14,668 bases of DNA from Lachnospiraceae bacterium (GTDB taxonomy: Bacteria > Bacillota_A > Clostridia > Lachnospirales > Lachnospiraceae): contig JAGOGN010000021.1 of NCBI GenBank assembly GCA_017996675.1, positions 1 through 14,668 of the forward strand, written 5' to 3'. The notes beneath the pieces were generated by a model. That model saw only the letters and a program-made list of their open reading frames with translations, had not been told where the DNA came from and did no database searches. The position numbers and the translations under genes are program-made. Shown here one piece after another: positions 1 to 6,687 of the stretch (position 1 is its first letter; every line of letters begins with the position of its first letter).

Positions 1-32
1 CTGTGCTTCGGCTCGTGAACGGCAACTTGTAT

Positions 33-62
33 ATAATATCATGTTTGCCTGTATGTTGTCAA
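33..62 (-). promoter_or_regulatory. Strong sigma-A-type promoter (P2) reading out of the left edge
   Basis: On the minus strand there is a perfect -35 box TTGACA (62-57), an 18-base spacer and a -10 box TATTAT (38-33) preceded by TGA, that is, an extended -10. A run of A's lies directly upstream on the same strand (about 85-67), like an UP element. The -35 box lies inside the near-palindrome ATGTTG-T-CAACAT (53-65). Predicted transcription starts near position 26 and leaves the window at base 1, so the gene served is not visible. The match to consensus is seen directly; promoter activity is inferred. Confidence 0.65.
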
Positions 63-93
63 CATCTTTTTTTATTTATTTTTTTCGATGTCC

Positions 94-120
94 GCTCCGC
101 TACGTGTTCCGCAGTGGAGC
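94..120. other. Stem-loop between the two tandem promoters
   Basis: GCTCCGCT (94-101) can pair with AGTGGAGC (113-120) across an 11-base loop. Seven pairs are Watson-Crick and one is G-U in the plus-strand RNA. On the minus strand no U-tract follows it (A-rich sequence follows instead), so it is not a terminator for minus transcripts. On the plus strand it is followed only by TTTATATT. It would lie in the leader of any transcript starting at the upstream promoter (124-153). Its role is unknown. Confidence 0.35.
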
Positions 121-123
121 TTT

Positions 124-153
124 ATATTAACATCTTGACCAATGAAAGTCAAG
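124..153 (-). promoter_or_regulatory. Second, upstream promoter (P1) in tandem with P2
   Basis: On the minus strand TTGACT (152-147) is followed by a 17-base spacer and TAATAT (129-124, 4 of 6 consensus bases). A-rich sequence lies upstream (about 198-155). The inverted repeat CTTGAC-N8-GTCAAG (134-153) covers the -35 box and could be an operator. It points the same way as the promoter at 33-62, about 90 bases further upstream. The -10 match is only moderate, so this is less certain than P2. Confidence 0.45.
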
Positions 154-249
154 CACATTTTCACATTTTTTTAACATTTTTTACTGCTGCTTTTTTATCA
201 AGAATGCCGTCCCTTTATTTAAGCTAATTTGACCAGATCAGAGGGCTTA

Positions 250-1611
250 TTAGCCCTCCAATAACTTTCTGATTTCCTTAATATTTCCAATACCAATTAG
301 TTCCATTCCTGAAATAGAACCGATTGCTTTTTTATTTGATTCCGGTAAAATACATTTTTTAAAACCCAATCGCTTTGCTTCTTGAATTCTTTGAGTTGCC
401 ATACTAACCGAACGAACCTCACCACTTAATCCTATTTCCCCAAAACAAATGCACCCTTCCTCAACTGGAAGATCTTTAAAGCTAGAAATCAATGCCATTA
501 CAATCCCTAAATCGTTTGCAGGCTCGCTCATTCGAAATCCACCCGTAATATTAACATAAGCATCACAATTTCCCATATGATAACCAGCCCTTTTTTCCAA
601 AACTGCCATTAGCAGATTAACTCGGTTAATGTCTGCTCCTACAGTTGTTCTCCTTGGAAGTCCGAAATTACTTTGGCACACCAGCGCTTGTATTTCAAGC
701 ATAACCGGCCTAGTTCCCTCTATCCCGCATACGATTACAGAACCAGATGCATTAACTGCCCTGCCATTCAACATAAATTCGGATGGGTTTTCGACCTGAA
801 TCAGTCCTTTATCACACATTTCAAATACGCCAATTTCATTTGTTGAGCCAAAACGATTTTTTACACCACGCAAGACCCGATACGCTGCATGTCGATCTCC
901 TTCAAAATACAAAACCGTATCTACCATATGTTCCAACACGCGCGGTCCTGCTACTACTCCCTCTTTCGTAACATGTCCCACCAAAAAAATAGACATTCCT
1001 AGTCCTTTTGCGAGTTGCATAAATACGCTGGTCGCTTGACGAACCTGCGATACGCTGCCCGGCGTTGAAGCAATTTCTTCACTATACATCGTCTGAATCG
1101 AATCAATTACTACAATTTCAGGTTTTATTTTTTCAAGAACATTGCGAATGTTATCCAGATTTGTTTCACATAATAATTGAAGTGAATCTGTAAACGTTCC
1201 CAATCGTTGTGCTCGAAGCTTGATCTGAATTAACGATTCTTCTCCTGAAATATATAGAATACTTCGTTTCTGATCTGCAAGATTTTTGCATACCTGTAAT
1301 AATAGTGTAGACTTTCCAATTCCTGGATCTCCTCCGACCAAAATCAAAGACCCGTGAACCAATCCTCCACCCAAAACCCTATCCAATTCAGAAATTCCTG
1401 TCGTAGTTCTGCTTTCATGTTCTACTTCTATTTCTGTAATATTTTTCAATTCTGGCATTCTGTCCTGCTTTTTAGTTCCTTTTGAAGTATGAACGACAGG
1501 TTCCTCTACAAAAGAATTCCACTCTTTACATGCAGGACATTGACCCTGCCATTTCGATGATTCAAATCCACAATTCTGACAAAAAAATAGAAGTTGTTTG
1601 CCTTTTGCCAT
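250..1611 (-). CDS. radA: DNA repair protein RadA (Sms)
   Basis: RadA is a RecA-like hexameric ATPase that drives branch migration and processing of recombination intermediates in the cytoplasm. The 453-residue length is typical. An N-terminal C4 zinc finger has C11, C14, C25 and C28. The ATPase core shows Walker A GDPGIGKS (94-101) and a Walker B strand EIVVID (165-170). The family-defining KNRFG motif is at 251-255. The C-terminal third is the Lon-protease-like domain, which in RadA lacks proteolytic residues (PANDLGI around 364-370, GEIGLSGEVR at 391-400). The start follows a GGAAGGGG ribosome binding site. It lies only about 12 bases beyond the U-tract of the terminator at 1624-1657, so expression probably depends on read-through of that terminator or on a promoter inside the preceding gene. 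Linkage to clpC matches the order known in Bacillus. Identification is secure. Confidence 0.97.
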   Translation of the reverse strand: MAKGKQLLFFCQNCGFESSKWQGQCPACKEWNSFVEEPVVHTSKGTKKQDRMPELKNITEIEVEHESRTTTGISELDRVLGGGLVHGSLILVGGDPGIGKSTLLLQVCKNLADQKRSILYISGEESLIQIKLRAQRLGTFTDSLQLLCETNLDNIRNVLEKIKPEIVVIDSIQTMYSEEIASTPGSVSQVRQATSVFMQLAKGLGMSIFLVGHVTKEGVVAGPRVLEHMVDTVLYFEGDRHAAYRVLRGVKNRFGSTNEIGVFEMCDKGLIQVENPSEFMLNGRAVNASGSVIVCGIEGTRPVMLEIQALVCQSNFGLPRRTTVGADINRVNLLMAVLEKRAGYHMGNCDAYVNITGGFRMSEPANDLGIVMALISSFKDLPVEEGCICFGEIGLSGEVRSVSMATQRIQEAKRLGFKKCILPESNKKAIGSISGMELIGIGNIKEIRKLLEG

Positions 1612-1623
1612 AAATCCCCTTCC

Positions 1624-1657
1624 TATAAAAAATAACCCGGGCTTTTCCCGGGTTATT
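1624..1657 (-). terminator. Intrinsic terminator or attenuator between the 137-aa gene and radA
   Basis: A perfect 11-bp stem (AATAACCCGGG at 1631-1641 pairing with 1647-1657) closes a 5-base loop. On the minus strand it is followed by TTTTTT and then TATAGG. This is a strong rho-independent terminator for the gene ending at 1678. Because the radA ribosome binding site begins almost at once after the U-tract, it can also act as an attenuator limiting radA expression. Confidence 0.9.
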
Positions 1658-1677
1658 CGTTCTCAACATGTTAATCC

Positions 1678-2091
1678 TTACAGCCTTACAATTGATACTT
1701 CTGCCTGAATTCCTTCACCTAGCTCTACGCTTAAATTCAATTTACCACTCAAATTAGTTTTCATTGTTCCAGCTTCTTCACCATTAATTGTAATCTGATA
1801 TTCTTGCTCTTCTTCTAATTCCAATGTAATCTGAGCATCTTCACGTCCTTCTACCATAAAGTTTACACCTTGTGGAGTTGTCATGAAATTTGTAACAGCA
1901 GTACCCGGAACCGATTCGTAGACAAACAGACCATTCTTTTCCAGTTTCGTAATTTCATAAAATGTCTTTACTTTGTATAAATCACCCTGGTGTTCAAAAT
2001 TGTCCAGCTTTGACTTTTGTGTCAATTCATAATTCCCAAAACTTACTCCGCCATTATTTTCTGCCCGAAGTAACTCTATTACTACTGCCAT
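1678..2091 (-). CDS. Conserved-type 137-aa beta-rich protein of unknown function
   Basis: This is a soluble protein with no signal peptide, membrane helix or cysteine motif. It is acidic, and most of its length looks like alternating short beta strands (FVYESVPGTAV, ITLELEEEQEYQITINGEEAG, KLNLSVELGEG), suggesting a small beta-sandwich or barrel. From memory, very similar proteins recur in Lachnospiraceae genomes and are sometimes labelled endosialidase. At 137 residues, with no glycosidase motif, I see nothing to support that activity. The start at 2091 has the ribosome binding site AGGAGG eight bases upstream. It sits between clpC (80 bases upstream) and radA, has a promoter candidate overlapping the clpC stop, and ends at a strong terminator, so it can be expressed on its own. 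Function unknown. Confidence 0.85.
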   Translation of the reverse strand: MAVVIELLRAENNGGVSFGNYELTQKSKLDNFEHQGDLYKVKTFYEITKLEKNGLFVYESVPGTAVTNFMTTPQGVNFMVEGREDAQITLELEEEQEYQITINGEEAGTMKTNLSGKLNLSVELGEGIQAEVSIVRL

Positions 2092-2144
2092 TTTATTATC
2101 CTCCTAGAATGAGAGTTGAATCTTTCCTCTCAATTTGTATAGTT

Positions 2145-2173
2145 ATTATACCCTATCTGCTTTTCTTTTTCTA
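2145..2173 (-). promoter_or_regulatory. Promoter for the 137-aa gene, overlapping the clpC stop codon
   Basis: A consensus -10 box TATAAT (2150-2145) is preceded, 17 bases upstream, by TAGAAA (2173-2168; 4 of 6 bases match TTGACA). The -35 box includes the TAG stop codon of clpC. Predicted start is near 2138, giving a leader of roughly 45 bases that contains the weak inverted repeat GAGAG/CTCTC (2111-2131). No terminator separates clpC from this gene, so read-through from clpC is also possible. Confidence 0.55.
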
Positions 2174-4630
2174 CTGTTTTATAGAATTTTCACTTTTAAA
2201 CACTAATTCTTCATTTTTAACAGAAACCGTTACTTTTGTACCCGCTTTTACTCTTCCTGTCAGAATTTCCTCTGCCAATTGATCTTCAATCTTCGTTTGG
2301 ATCATCCTCTTTAATGGTCGTGCACCAAACTTTCGATCATAGGATTTATTGACCAACCATTCCTTTGCAGGATTCGTTATCGTTAATACAATGTTCAATT
2401 CAGTCTTACAACGCTCCACCAAGGTCCGACTTTGCAACGTTACTATTTCCTTCATTTCATCCTTTGTTAAAGGATGGAACACAATTGTTTCATCAATACG
2501 ATTTAAAAATTCCGGTTTAAAAATTCGATTCACTTCTTCCATTACGGATGACTTCATTCGCTCATAATTTTTGCCGTCATCGTCCGTCGCCCCGAATCCA
2601 AGTTTTTTAGGTTCAATAATACTTTGCGCCCCTGCATTTGAAGTCATAATAATGACCGTATTTTTGAAATCTATTTTTCTTCCTTGCGCGTCTGTAACAT
2701 GGCCATCATCCAATACCTGCAGTAAGATATTAAAAATATCTGGATGAGCCTTTTCAATTTCATCAAATAAAAGAACAGAGTATGGATGTTGTCTTACTTT
2801 TTCTGAGAGTTGACCACCCTCATCATAACCAACATATCCTGGCGGCGAGCCAATCATCTTAGACACACTATGTTTCTCCATATACTCAGACATATCCACA
2901 CGTATCAAGGATTTTTCATTCCCAAACATCGCTTCAGCAAGTGCTTTACTCAATTCTGTCTTTCCGACACCAGTTGGTCCGAGAAACAAAAATGAACCAA
3001 TTGGTCTCGCAGGATCTTTTAATCCCACTCTACCTCTTTTTACCGCACGCACAACTGCATTAACCGCTTCACCTTGTCCGATTACACGTTTGTGCAATTC
3101 CTTGTCTAACTTATTTAACCTTGCGGTTTCCTGTTCTTCAATTTTTGTAACTGGCACTTTCGTCCATTCAGCCACTAACTGAGCAATTTCTTTTTCTCCA
3201 ATAACAATGTCTTTTCGTGCAGTGGTTTTTGACTTGCGTTTTCTTATTTTTTCAATTTCAGACACGATTTCCTGTCTTATTTTCTTCTTATTAGAAGCTT
3301 CTTCCCAGTTTTCATCCATCAGTGCCTGTTCCAATTCCTCTTCTACTTCAACTAACTCTTTTTCCAATTCTCTGGCATTTTCAGGTACAGTTATCATTGA
3401 CAGACTCTCTTTTGCAGCCGCTTCGTCCATTAAATCAATGGCTTTATCCGGAAGATTACGATCATTAATATACCGTTCGGATAATTTAACAGCGGCTAGA
3501 ACTGCTTCGTCTGAAATAATTACCTGATGGTGCTTTTCGTAATTGCCTTTAATGCCTTTTAAAATTTCGATTGTTAGTTCTTCTGATGGTTCTTCGACCA
3601 CAACTGGTTGGAATCTTCTCTCCAAAGCAGCGTCTTTTTCAATAAATTTCCGAAATTCTTCTCTTGTCGTTGCTCCAATTAATTGTATTTCACCTCGAGC
3701 AAGAGACGGTTTTAGAATATTTGAAGCATCAATAGCTCCTTCTGCTCCACCAGCACCAATCAAAGTATGAATTTCGTCAATAAAGAGAATAATATTGCCA
3801 TCAGCTATAACTTCTGCAAGAATTTTCTTAATTCTTTCTTCAAACTCACCTCTATATTTCGTCCCTGCTACTACACCAGATAAATCCAGCGTCAATACTC
3901 TCTTAGATGCAACCGTCTGTGGGACGCTACCTTCTATAATTCTTTGCGCAAGGCCTTCTACAATAGCGCTCTTGCCCACACCCGGCTCACCAATTAAGCA
4001 TGGATTATTCTTTCCGCGCCGGCTCAGTATCTGTATCGCACGATTGATTTCTTCTACTCGCCCAATAACCGGATCCAGTTTCCCTTCCATAGCTAAAGCA
4101 GTCAAATCTCTTGAATAACTGTCCAATGTTGATGTCTGACCAGTTTTCTTCAATTTCCCTCCTCTTGCCTTTACAATCTCTTCTTTATAATCTTCTAAAT
4201 CTTTTCCCATTGCAACGAGCAGGTCCACATATATCTTTTGAGGCGCAACGCCCAAAGTATTGAGTAGCCGAACAGCTGCGCATTCTTTTTCCTTTAGTAT
4301 CGCCATCAATAAATGTTCTGTACCAATTTCAATACTTTGAAAACGTTCCGCTTCTGCATTGGCCTGTTCTAAAACATTCATTGTGCTAGGTGTAAATCCA
4401 TCCTTCTCTAAAACGATAATTTTCTGATCTGGCGCAATTAACTGCTCGATTAACTCTAACAATTTTACATCATCTACTCCGAGATCCTGCAGCACCATTG
4501 CAGCAACTCCTTTTTGCTCTTTCAATAAACCGTATAAAACATGCTCCGTGCCGATATATCTATGACTTAATCGAGTAGAACATTTATTCGCAAGACTCAA
4601 TGCTTTTTTTGCACTATTTGTATATTTCAT
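2171..4630 (-). CDS. clpC: ATP-dependent Clp protease ATP-binding subunit ClpC
   Basis: ClpC is a AAA+ unfoldase that feeds substrates into the ClpP peptidase. At 819 residues it has the normal length. Two Clp N-repeats lie at about 1-150, each with an IGTEH motif; the glutamates E29 and E105 match the phospho-arginine-docking glutamates E32 and E106 of Bacillus ClpC. AAA-1 has Walker A GEPGVGKS (214-221) and Walker B ILFIDE (281-286). The ClpC-type middle coiled coil (about 415-465) contains a UVR-like helix. AAA-2 has Walker A GPTGVGKT (551-558) and Walker B VLLFDE (619-624). A ClpP-docking loop LGF sits at 677-679. The start has GGAGG six bases upstream. Unlike the Bacillus operon, no ctsR, mcsA or mcsB precedes it; a cell-surface type gene does. 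I find no full CtsR heptad repeat in front of it. Confidence 0.97.
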   Translation of the reverse strand: MKYTNSAKKALSLANKCSTRLSHRYIGTEHVLYGLLKEQKGVAAMVLQDLGVDDVKLLELIEQLIAPDQKIIVLEKDGFTPSTMNVLEQANAEAERFQSIEIGTEHLLMAILKEKECAAVRLLNTLGVAPQKIYVDLLVAMGKDLEDYKEEIVKARGGKLKKTGQTSTLDSYSRDLTALAMEGKLDPVIGRVEEINRAIQILSRRGKNNPCLIGEPGVGKSAIVEGLAQRIIEGSVPQTVASKRVLTLDLSGVVAGTKYRGEFEERIKKILAEVIADGNIILFIDEIHTLIGAGGAEGAIDASNILKPSLARGEIQLIGATTREEFRKFIEKDAALERRFQPVVVEEPSEELTIEILKGIKGNYEKHHQVIISDEAVLAAVKLSERYINDRNLPDKAIDLMDEAAAKESLSMITVPENARELEKELVEVEEELEQALMDENWEEASNKKKIRQEIVSEIEKIRKRKSKTTARKDIVIGEKEIAQLVAEWTKVPVTKIEEQETARLNKLDKELHKRVIGQGEAVNAVVRAVKRGRVGLKDPARPIGSFLFLGPTGVGKTELSKALAEAMFGNEKSLIRVDMSEYMEKHSVSKMIGSPPGYVGYDEGGQLSEKVRQHPYSVLLFDEIEKAHPDIFNILLQVLDDGHVTDAQGRKIDFKNTVIIMTSNAGAQSIIEPKKLGFGATDDDGKNYERMKSSVMEEVNRIFKPEFLNRIDETIVFHPLTKDEMKEIVTLQSRTLVERCKTELNIVLTITNPAKEWLVNKSYDRKFGARPLKRMIQTKIEDQLAEEILTGRVKAGTKVTVSVKNEELVFKSENSIKQ

Positions 4631-4654
4631 TTGCTACCTCCATTTTATATAAAT

Positions 4655-4676
4655 AGGGTTTGCATGCGCAAACCCT
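4655..4676 (-). promoter_or_regulatory. Inverted repeat between the cadherin-like gene and clpC (terminator, attenuator or operator)
   Basis: A perfect 9-bp inverted repeat AGGGTTTGC/GCAAACCCT with a 4-base centre fills much of the 57-base gap between the upstream stop codon and the clpC start. On the minus strand it is followed by ATTTATATAAAA, a weak U-tract, so it may be a leaky terminator for the upstream gene. It also falls just downstream of the clpC promoter candidate at 4687-4716, where an operator or attenuator would act. It does not match the CtsR or CIRCE consensus. Confidence 0.55.
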
Positions 4677-4686
4677 CGTTTAACTT

Positions 4687-4716
4687 TTTATAAATCATCA
4701 AAATCAATAAATTCAA
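4687..4716 (-). promoter_or_regulatory. Candidate clpC promoter overlapping the end of the upstream gene
   Basis: TTGAAT (4716-4711, 4 of 6) and TATAAA (4692-4687, 5 of 6) are separated by 18 bases and overlap the stop codon of the cadherin-like gene. The predicted start near 4680 gives a leader of about 50 bases containing the AGGGTTTGC inverted repeat. The match is moderate in an A/T-rich stretch, so this is tentative. Confidence 0.35.
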
Positions 4717-5791
4717 TCTCCTCATCTTTCTTAGTATTACTCTGTTCAAAAGATTGTTTATTCATCTTCTTGTTAATTTCTTTTCCACTTTGAATCTCTT
4801 CATCATGTTCACTATTGCTTGCACAAGCAGAAAGATACTCATCTCCACTATCGTCTGCCCTTCTCTTCATTCGTTCCATTATAATTACATTGATTAAAAC
4901 AATAAACAACAGTGCCAACGCAACAATTCCTATATAAATAATCTTACGTGACTGTTCTGTTTCCTTCTTATATTTATCATACAGAGCATTATAATTCTTT
5001 TGCAATGACTGATATGCTGCCGCCTGATCAATTCCTTCTGTCGTCTCATCACTATCAACTGCTTGACTCTTTGCAGGAACGGATCCTAATTCAAAGCATG
5101 GAATATCTTTCTTTAAATCAAAAACATAATATCCTGCATCCTGGTCATCTGTTGCATTCACAAAGTACACTAAAACAATTTCACTTTCTTTATAACGATA
5201 AACTACACAATCCTGATCCTTGATTTTTACATTTAACTGCTTAAATCCATCTGGCAAATCTGCTGAATCATGGTTACTTACTACTTGATATTGTTTTCCA
5301 TCAAACTCAAATGTTGGACCATTGTTTGGTGCTGTAGGAATATTTGCTGGATCATCTGGTGCTGTTGGCGTTGTAGGAGTCTCCGGTGCTGTAGCAGGCG
5401 CATCTTGCTTGGTCACTTCAATTATATATAACGCTAGAGAACCATTTCCTGCTTCTACCGTTATTTTAATTGTATTCTTTCCTACTTTAAGCTGATCAGC
5501 TCCAGTAATTGACAAAATCTTCGCATTTACATTTGAAACCTGCGCATTCACTTTGATACTTGCTACATCTGATCCAACTGTTGCAGCATACTTTACCACA
5601 TTATATTTGAAATTAGGGGAAAGTGTACCCTCTGAAAGTTGAAGTGACTTCAAACTATTATCCGCTGAAGTTGTATCTCTACTAGTTGTTGTTGTAGGTG
5701 TTGCTGCCACCTCCACTTTATTGATGAATAAAGTAGACATAAGTAATCCTGCCATTCCACCAATCACCAAAATCTTTTTAATTGTTCTCAT
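4688..5791 (-). CDS. Single-pass membrane protein with extracellular cadherin-like beta-sandwich domain
   Basis: This 367-residue protein is probably surface-exposed and anchored near its C-terminus. It has an N-terminal signal segment (about 1-30, basic MRTIKK then a hydrophobic core). A bacterial cadherin-like beta-sandwich domain (Pfam PF12733 type) spans about 47-128, with LKSLQLSEGTLSPNF at its start and VGKNTIKITVEAGNG near its end. A Pro/Thr-rich linker follows (131-158), then an alpha/beta region (160-235), a probable coiled coil (256-282), one membrane helix (284-304) and a charged cytoplasmic tail ending EIEFIDFDDL. I chose the start at 5791: AGGAGGAG lies five bases upstream, and the longer in-frame start at 5866 would lie upstream of the -35 box of the promoter. 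Such domains usually bind carbohydrate or protein at the cell surface; the ligand here is unknown. It lies directly upstream of clpC. Confidence 0.85.
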   Translation of the reverse strand: MRTIKKILVIGGMAGLLMSTLFINKVEVAATPTTTTSRDTTSADNSLKSLQLSEGTLSPNFKYNVVKYAATVGSDVASIKVNAQVSNVNAKILSITGADQLKVGKNTIKITVEAGNGSLALYIIEVTKQDAPATAPETPTTPTAPDDPANIPTAPNNGPTFEFDGKQYQVVSNHDSADLPDGFKQLNVKIKDQDCVVYRYKESEIVLVYFVNATDDQDAGYYVFDLKKDIPCFELGSVPAKSQAVDSDETTEGIDQAAAYQSLQKNYNALYDKYKKETEQSRKIIYIGIVALALLFIVLINVIIMERMKRRADDSGDEYLSACASNSEHDEEIQSGKEINKKMNKQSFEQSNTKKDEEIEFIDFDDL

Positions 5792-5834
5792 GAAGTCTCC
5801 TCCTGTATTTCCCTTTGAAACTCTTCTAAGTGGT

Positions 5835-5863
5835 ATTATAGCATAACGCGACTTTCTTGAAAA
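5835..5863 (-). promoter_or_regulatory. Extended -10 promoter of the cadherin-like gene
   Basis: A consensus TATAAT (5840-5835) is preceded by TGC, giving an extended -10, with TTTTCA (5863-5858, 4 of 6) 17 bases upstream. Predicted start is near 5828, giving a leader of about 37 bases before the AGGAGGAG ribosome binding site and the ATG at 5791. This promoter position argues against translation starting at 5866. Confidence 0.75.
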
Positions 5864-5966
5864 CATTTTTAACTGAATCCTTTTATTCTTTCTAGATTGG
5901 TCTAATTATCTCTAGAATTCGTTCAAATATTCTTAAATATTCTACTGTATAATAATGAGTTTTATT

Positions 5967-6049
5967 ATGTTCCAAAACCATTTTAAAAAAACAGTCCTAA
6001 AATTGCCAAAGGTAATATCATACTTTTCATAATTTCTCCGCCTGATTTA
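5967..6049 (-). pseudogene. Decayed partial copy of the start of the 158-aa gene
   Basis: Bases 5967-6030 align without gaps to 6528-6591, the first 64 bases of the 158-residue gene; by eye I count 53 of 64 identical. Similarity continues into the leader and ribosome binding site. The copy still has GGAG before an ATG at 6030, but the frame reads MKSMILPLAILGLFF and stops at 5985-5983, and no further resemblance is seen downstream. It is most simply the remnant of a duplicated paralog. Translation of the 15-residue hydrophobic peptide cannot be excluded. Confidence 0.75.
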
Positions 6050-6078
6050 AAAACCCCCTCAAACATAAGTCTGAGGGG
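6049..6078 (-). terminator. Intrinsic terminator after the 158-aa gene
   Basis: CCCCTCA/TGAGGGG arms (6055-6061 with 6072-6078) form a 7-bp stem with a 10-base loop, followed on the minus strand by G and TTTTT. It ends the transcript of the 158-residue gene 37 bases past its stop. The stem and loop differ by only one base over 24 from the terminator at 6651-6685, so it belongs to the same duplicated block as the remnant gene. Confidence 0.8.
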
Positions 6079-6114
6079 TAAGCTTATATCCGTAATAAAT
6101 GAAAATCACATACA

Positions 6115-6591
6115 TTAATTTTTCTTGACTGGGTTTACAACTTTAAGAATATGTTCAAACAATTCCAAATCTTTGACCGTATAATATTTCGTTTTGTTAT
6201 TCACCAAATCTTTATACTTCATAATCGTAATGTCTTTATCTGGCTGCTCTTCATCTTTTGACACATAAATATCTGCTGTGTCTCCAAATTGTAAACGAAT
6301 CACATTTTCCCCTGGCTCTTTGTTAAACAATAACTTTGTGCGATAGTATCCATCTCCGCGGTCAATAATCTTATAAATATCGTCCACATCCCATCCGGTT
6401 ACTTCATAATTTCTGCCTTCATAAGACACTTTGATTTTATTCAATTCCGGCACTGTAACATCCGTGTAATCCAACAATTGATCCGCAAAATGGGTTTCAT
6501 CATTTTTTGATGTCCACAAAAAAATCAATGTTCCAAAACCAATCAAAAAAAACACTCCCAAAATCGCTAATGGCAATCTCATACTCTTCAT
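6115..6591 (-). CDS. Small membrane-anchored protein of unknown function (158 aa)
   Basis: I do not recognise a family. The N-terminus (KSMRLP) is followed by one hydrophobic helix at about 7-27, with no lipobox cysteine. The protein is therefore probably an uncleaved, N-terminally anchored membrane protein with residues 30-158 outside the cell. The outer part is charged and mixed alpha/beta, with KIKVSYEGRNYEVTGWDVDD and DTADIYVSKDEEQPDKD segments. The start at 6591 has a strong AGGAGG six bases upstream. It is flanked on both sides by intrinsic terminators of almost the same sequence, and I found no convincing promoter in the 60 bases between the upstream terminator and the start. It may depend on read-through from the opp operon or on a promoter I cannot identify. 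A truncated copy of its 5' end lies just downstream. Confidence 0.7.
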   Translation of the reverse strand: MKSMRLPLAILGVFFLIGFGTLIFLWTSKNDETHFADQLLDYTDVTVPELNKIKVSYEGRNYEVTGWDVDDIYKIIDRGDGYYRTKLLFNKEPGENVIRLQFGDTADIYVSKDEEQPDKDITIMKYKDLVNNKTKYYTVKDLELFEHILKVVNPVKKN

Positions 6592-6650
6592 AATTTACCT
6601 CCTGGATTTACTCCTTTGTCCCCTCTAATTATCCTTTTATATCATTGTGC

Positions 6651-6685
6651 AAAAAATCCCCTCAAACAAAAGTCTGAGGGGATTT
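6651..6685 (-). terminator. Intrinsic terminator of the opp operon
   Basis: A perfect 11-bp stem (AAATCCCCTCA at 6654-6664 pairing with 6675-6685) with a 10-base loop is followed on the minus strand by a run of six T's that overlaps the end of the stem. It starts two bases after the stop codon of the 92-residue gene. It is a strong rho-independent terminator for the importer operon. Confidence 0.92.
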
Positions 6686-6687
6686 CA

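Larger units (their letters stand above)
1..249. other. Gene-free left edge region
   Basis: No credible gene is visible here. A short plus-strand open frame covering most of it has no ribosome binding site and runs against all other genes. The region carries the two outward promoters, a stem-loop and A/T tracts described separately. A GAGGGCT/AGCCCTC stem (241-247 with 252-258) has the radA stop codon in its loop. No U-tract follows it on the minus strand, so I do not call it an intrinsic terminator. Confidence 0.6.

Noticed and set aside
3..227. Plus-strand open frame of 74 codons at the left edge
   Set aside because: No ribosome binding site, low-complexity content, and it covers the minus-strand promoters and A-tracts; opposite to every real gene here.
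218..234. CtsR-like heptad GGTCAAA downstream of radA
   Set aside because: The second heptad matches only partly (GCTTAAA), and it is not in front of clpC; a single 7-base word is expected by chance.
241..258. GAGGGCT/AGCCCTC stem as the radA terminator
   Set aside because: The radA stop codon lies in the loop and no U-tract follows on the coding strand, so it is not a standard terminator; kept only as a remark.
1678..2091. Endosialidase activity for the 137-aa protein
   Set aside because: Far too short for that enzyme class, with no signal peptide or glycosidase residues visible.
3207..4118. Several plus-strand open frames within clpC (also within radA, oppF, oppD and oppA)
   Set aside because: They lie antisense to well-identified genes, are serine- or leucine-rich by codon mirror effect, and lack ribosome binding sites.
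5792..5866. Longer start (25 extra residues) for the cadherin-like protein
   Set aside because: The upstream ATG would lie before the -10 and -35 boxes of the promoter and adds charged residues in front of a good signal peptide; the ATG at 5791 has AGGAGGAG.
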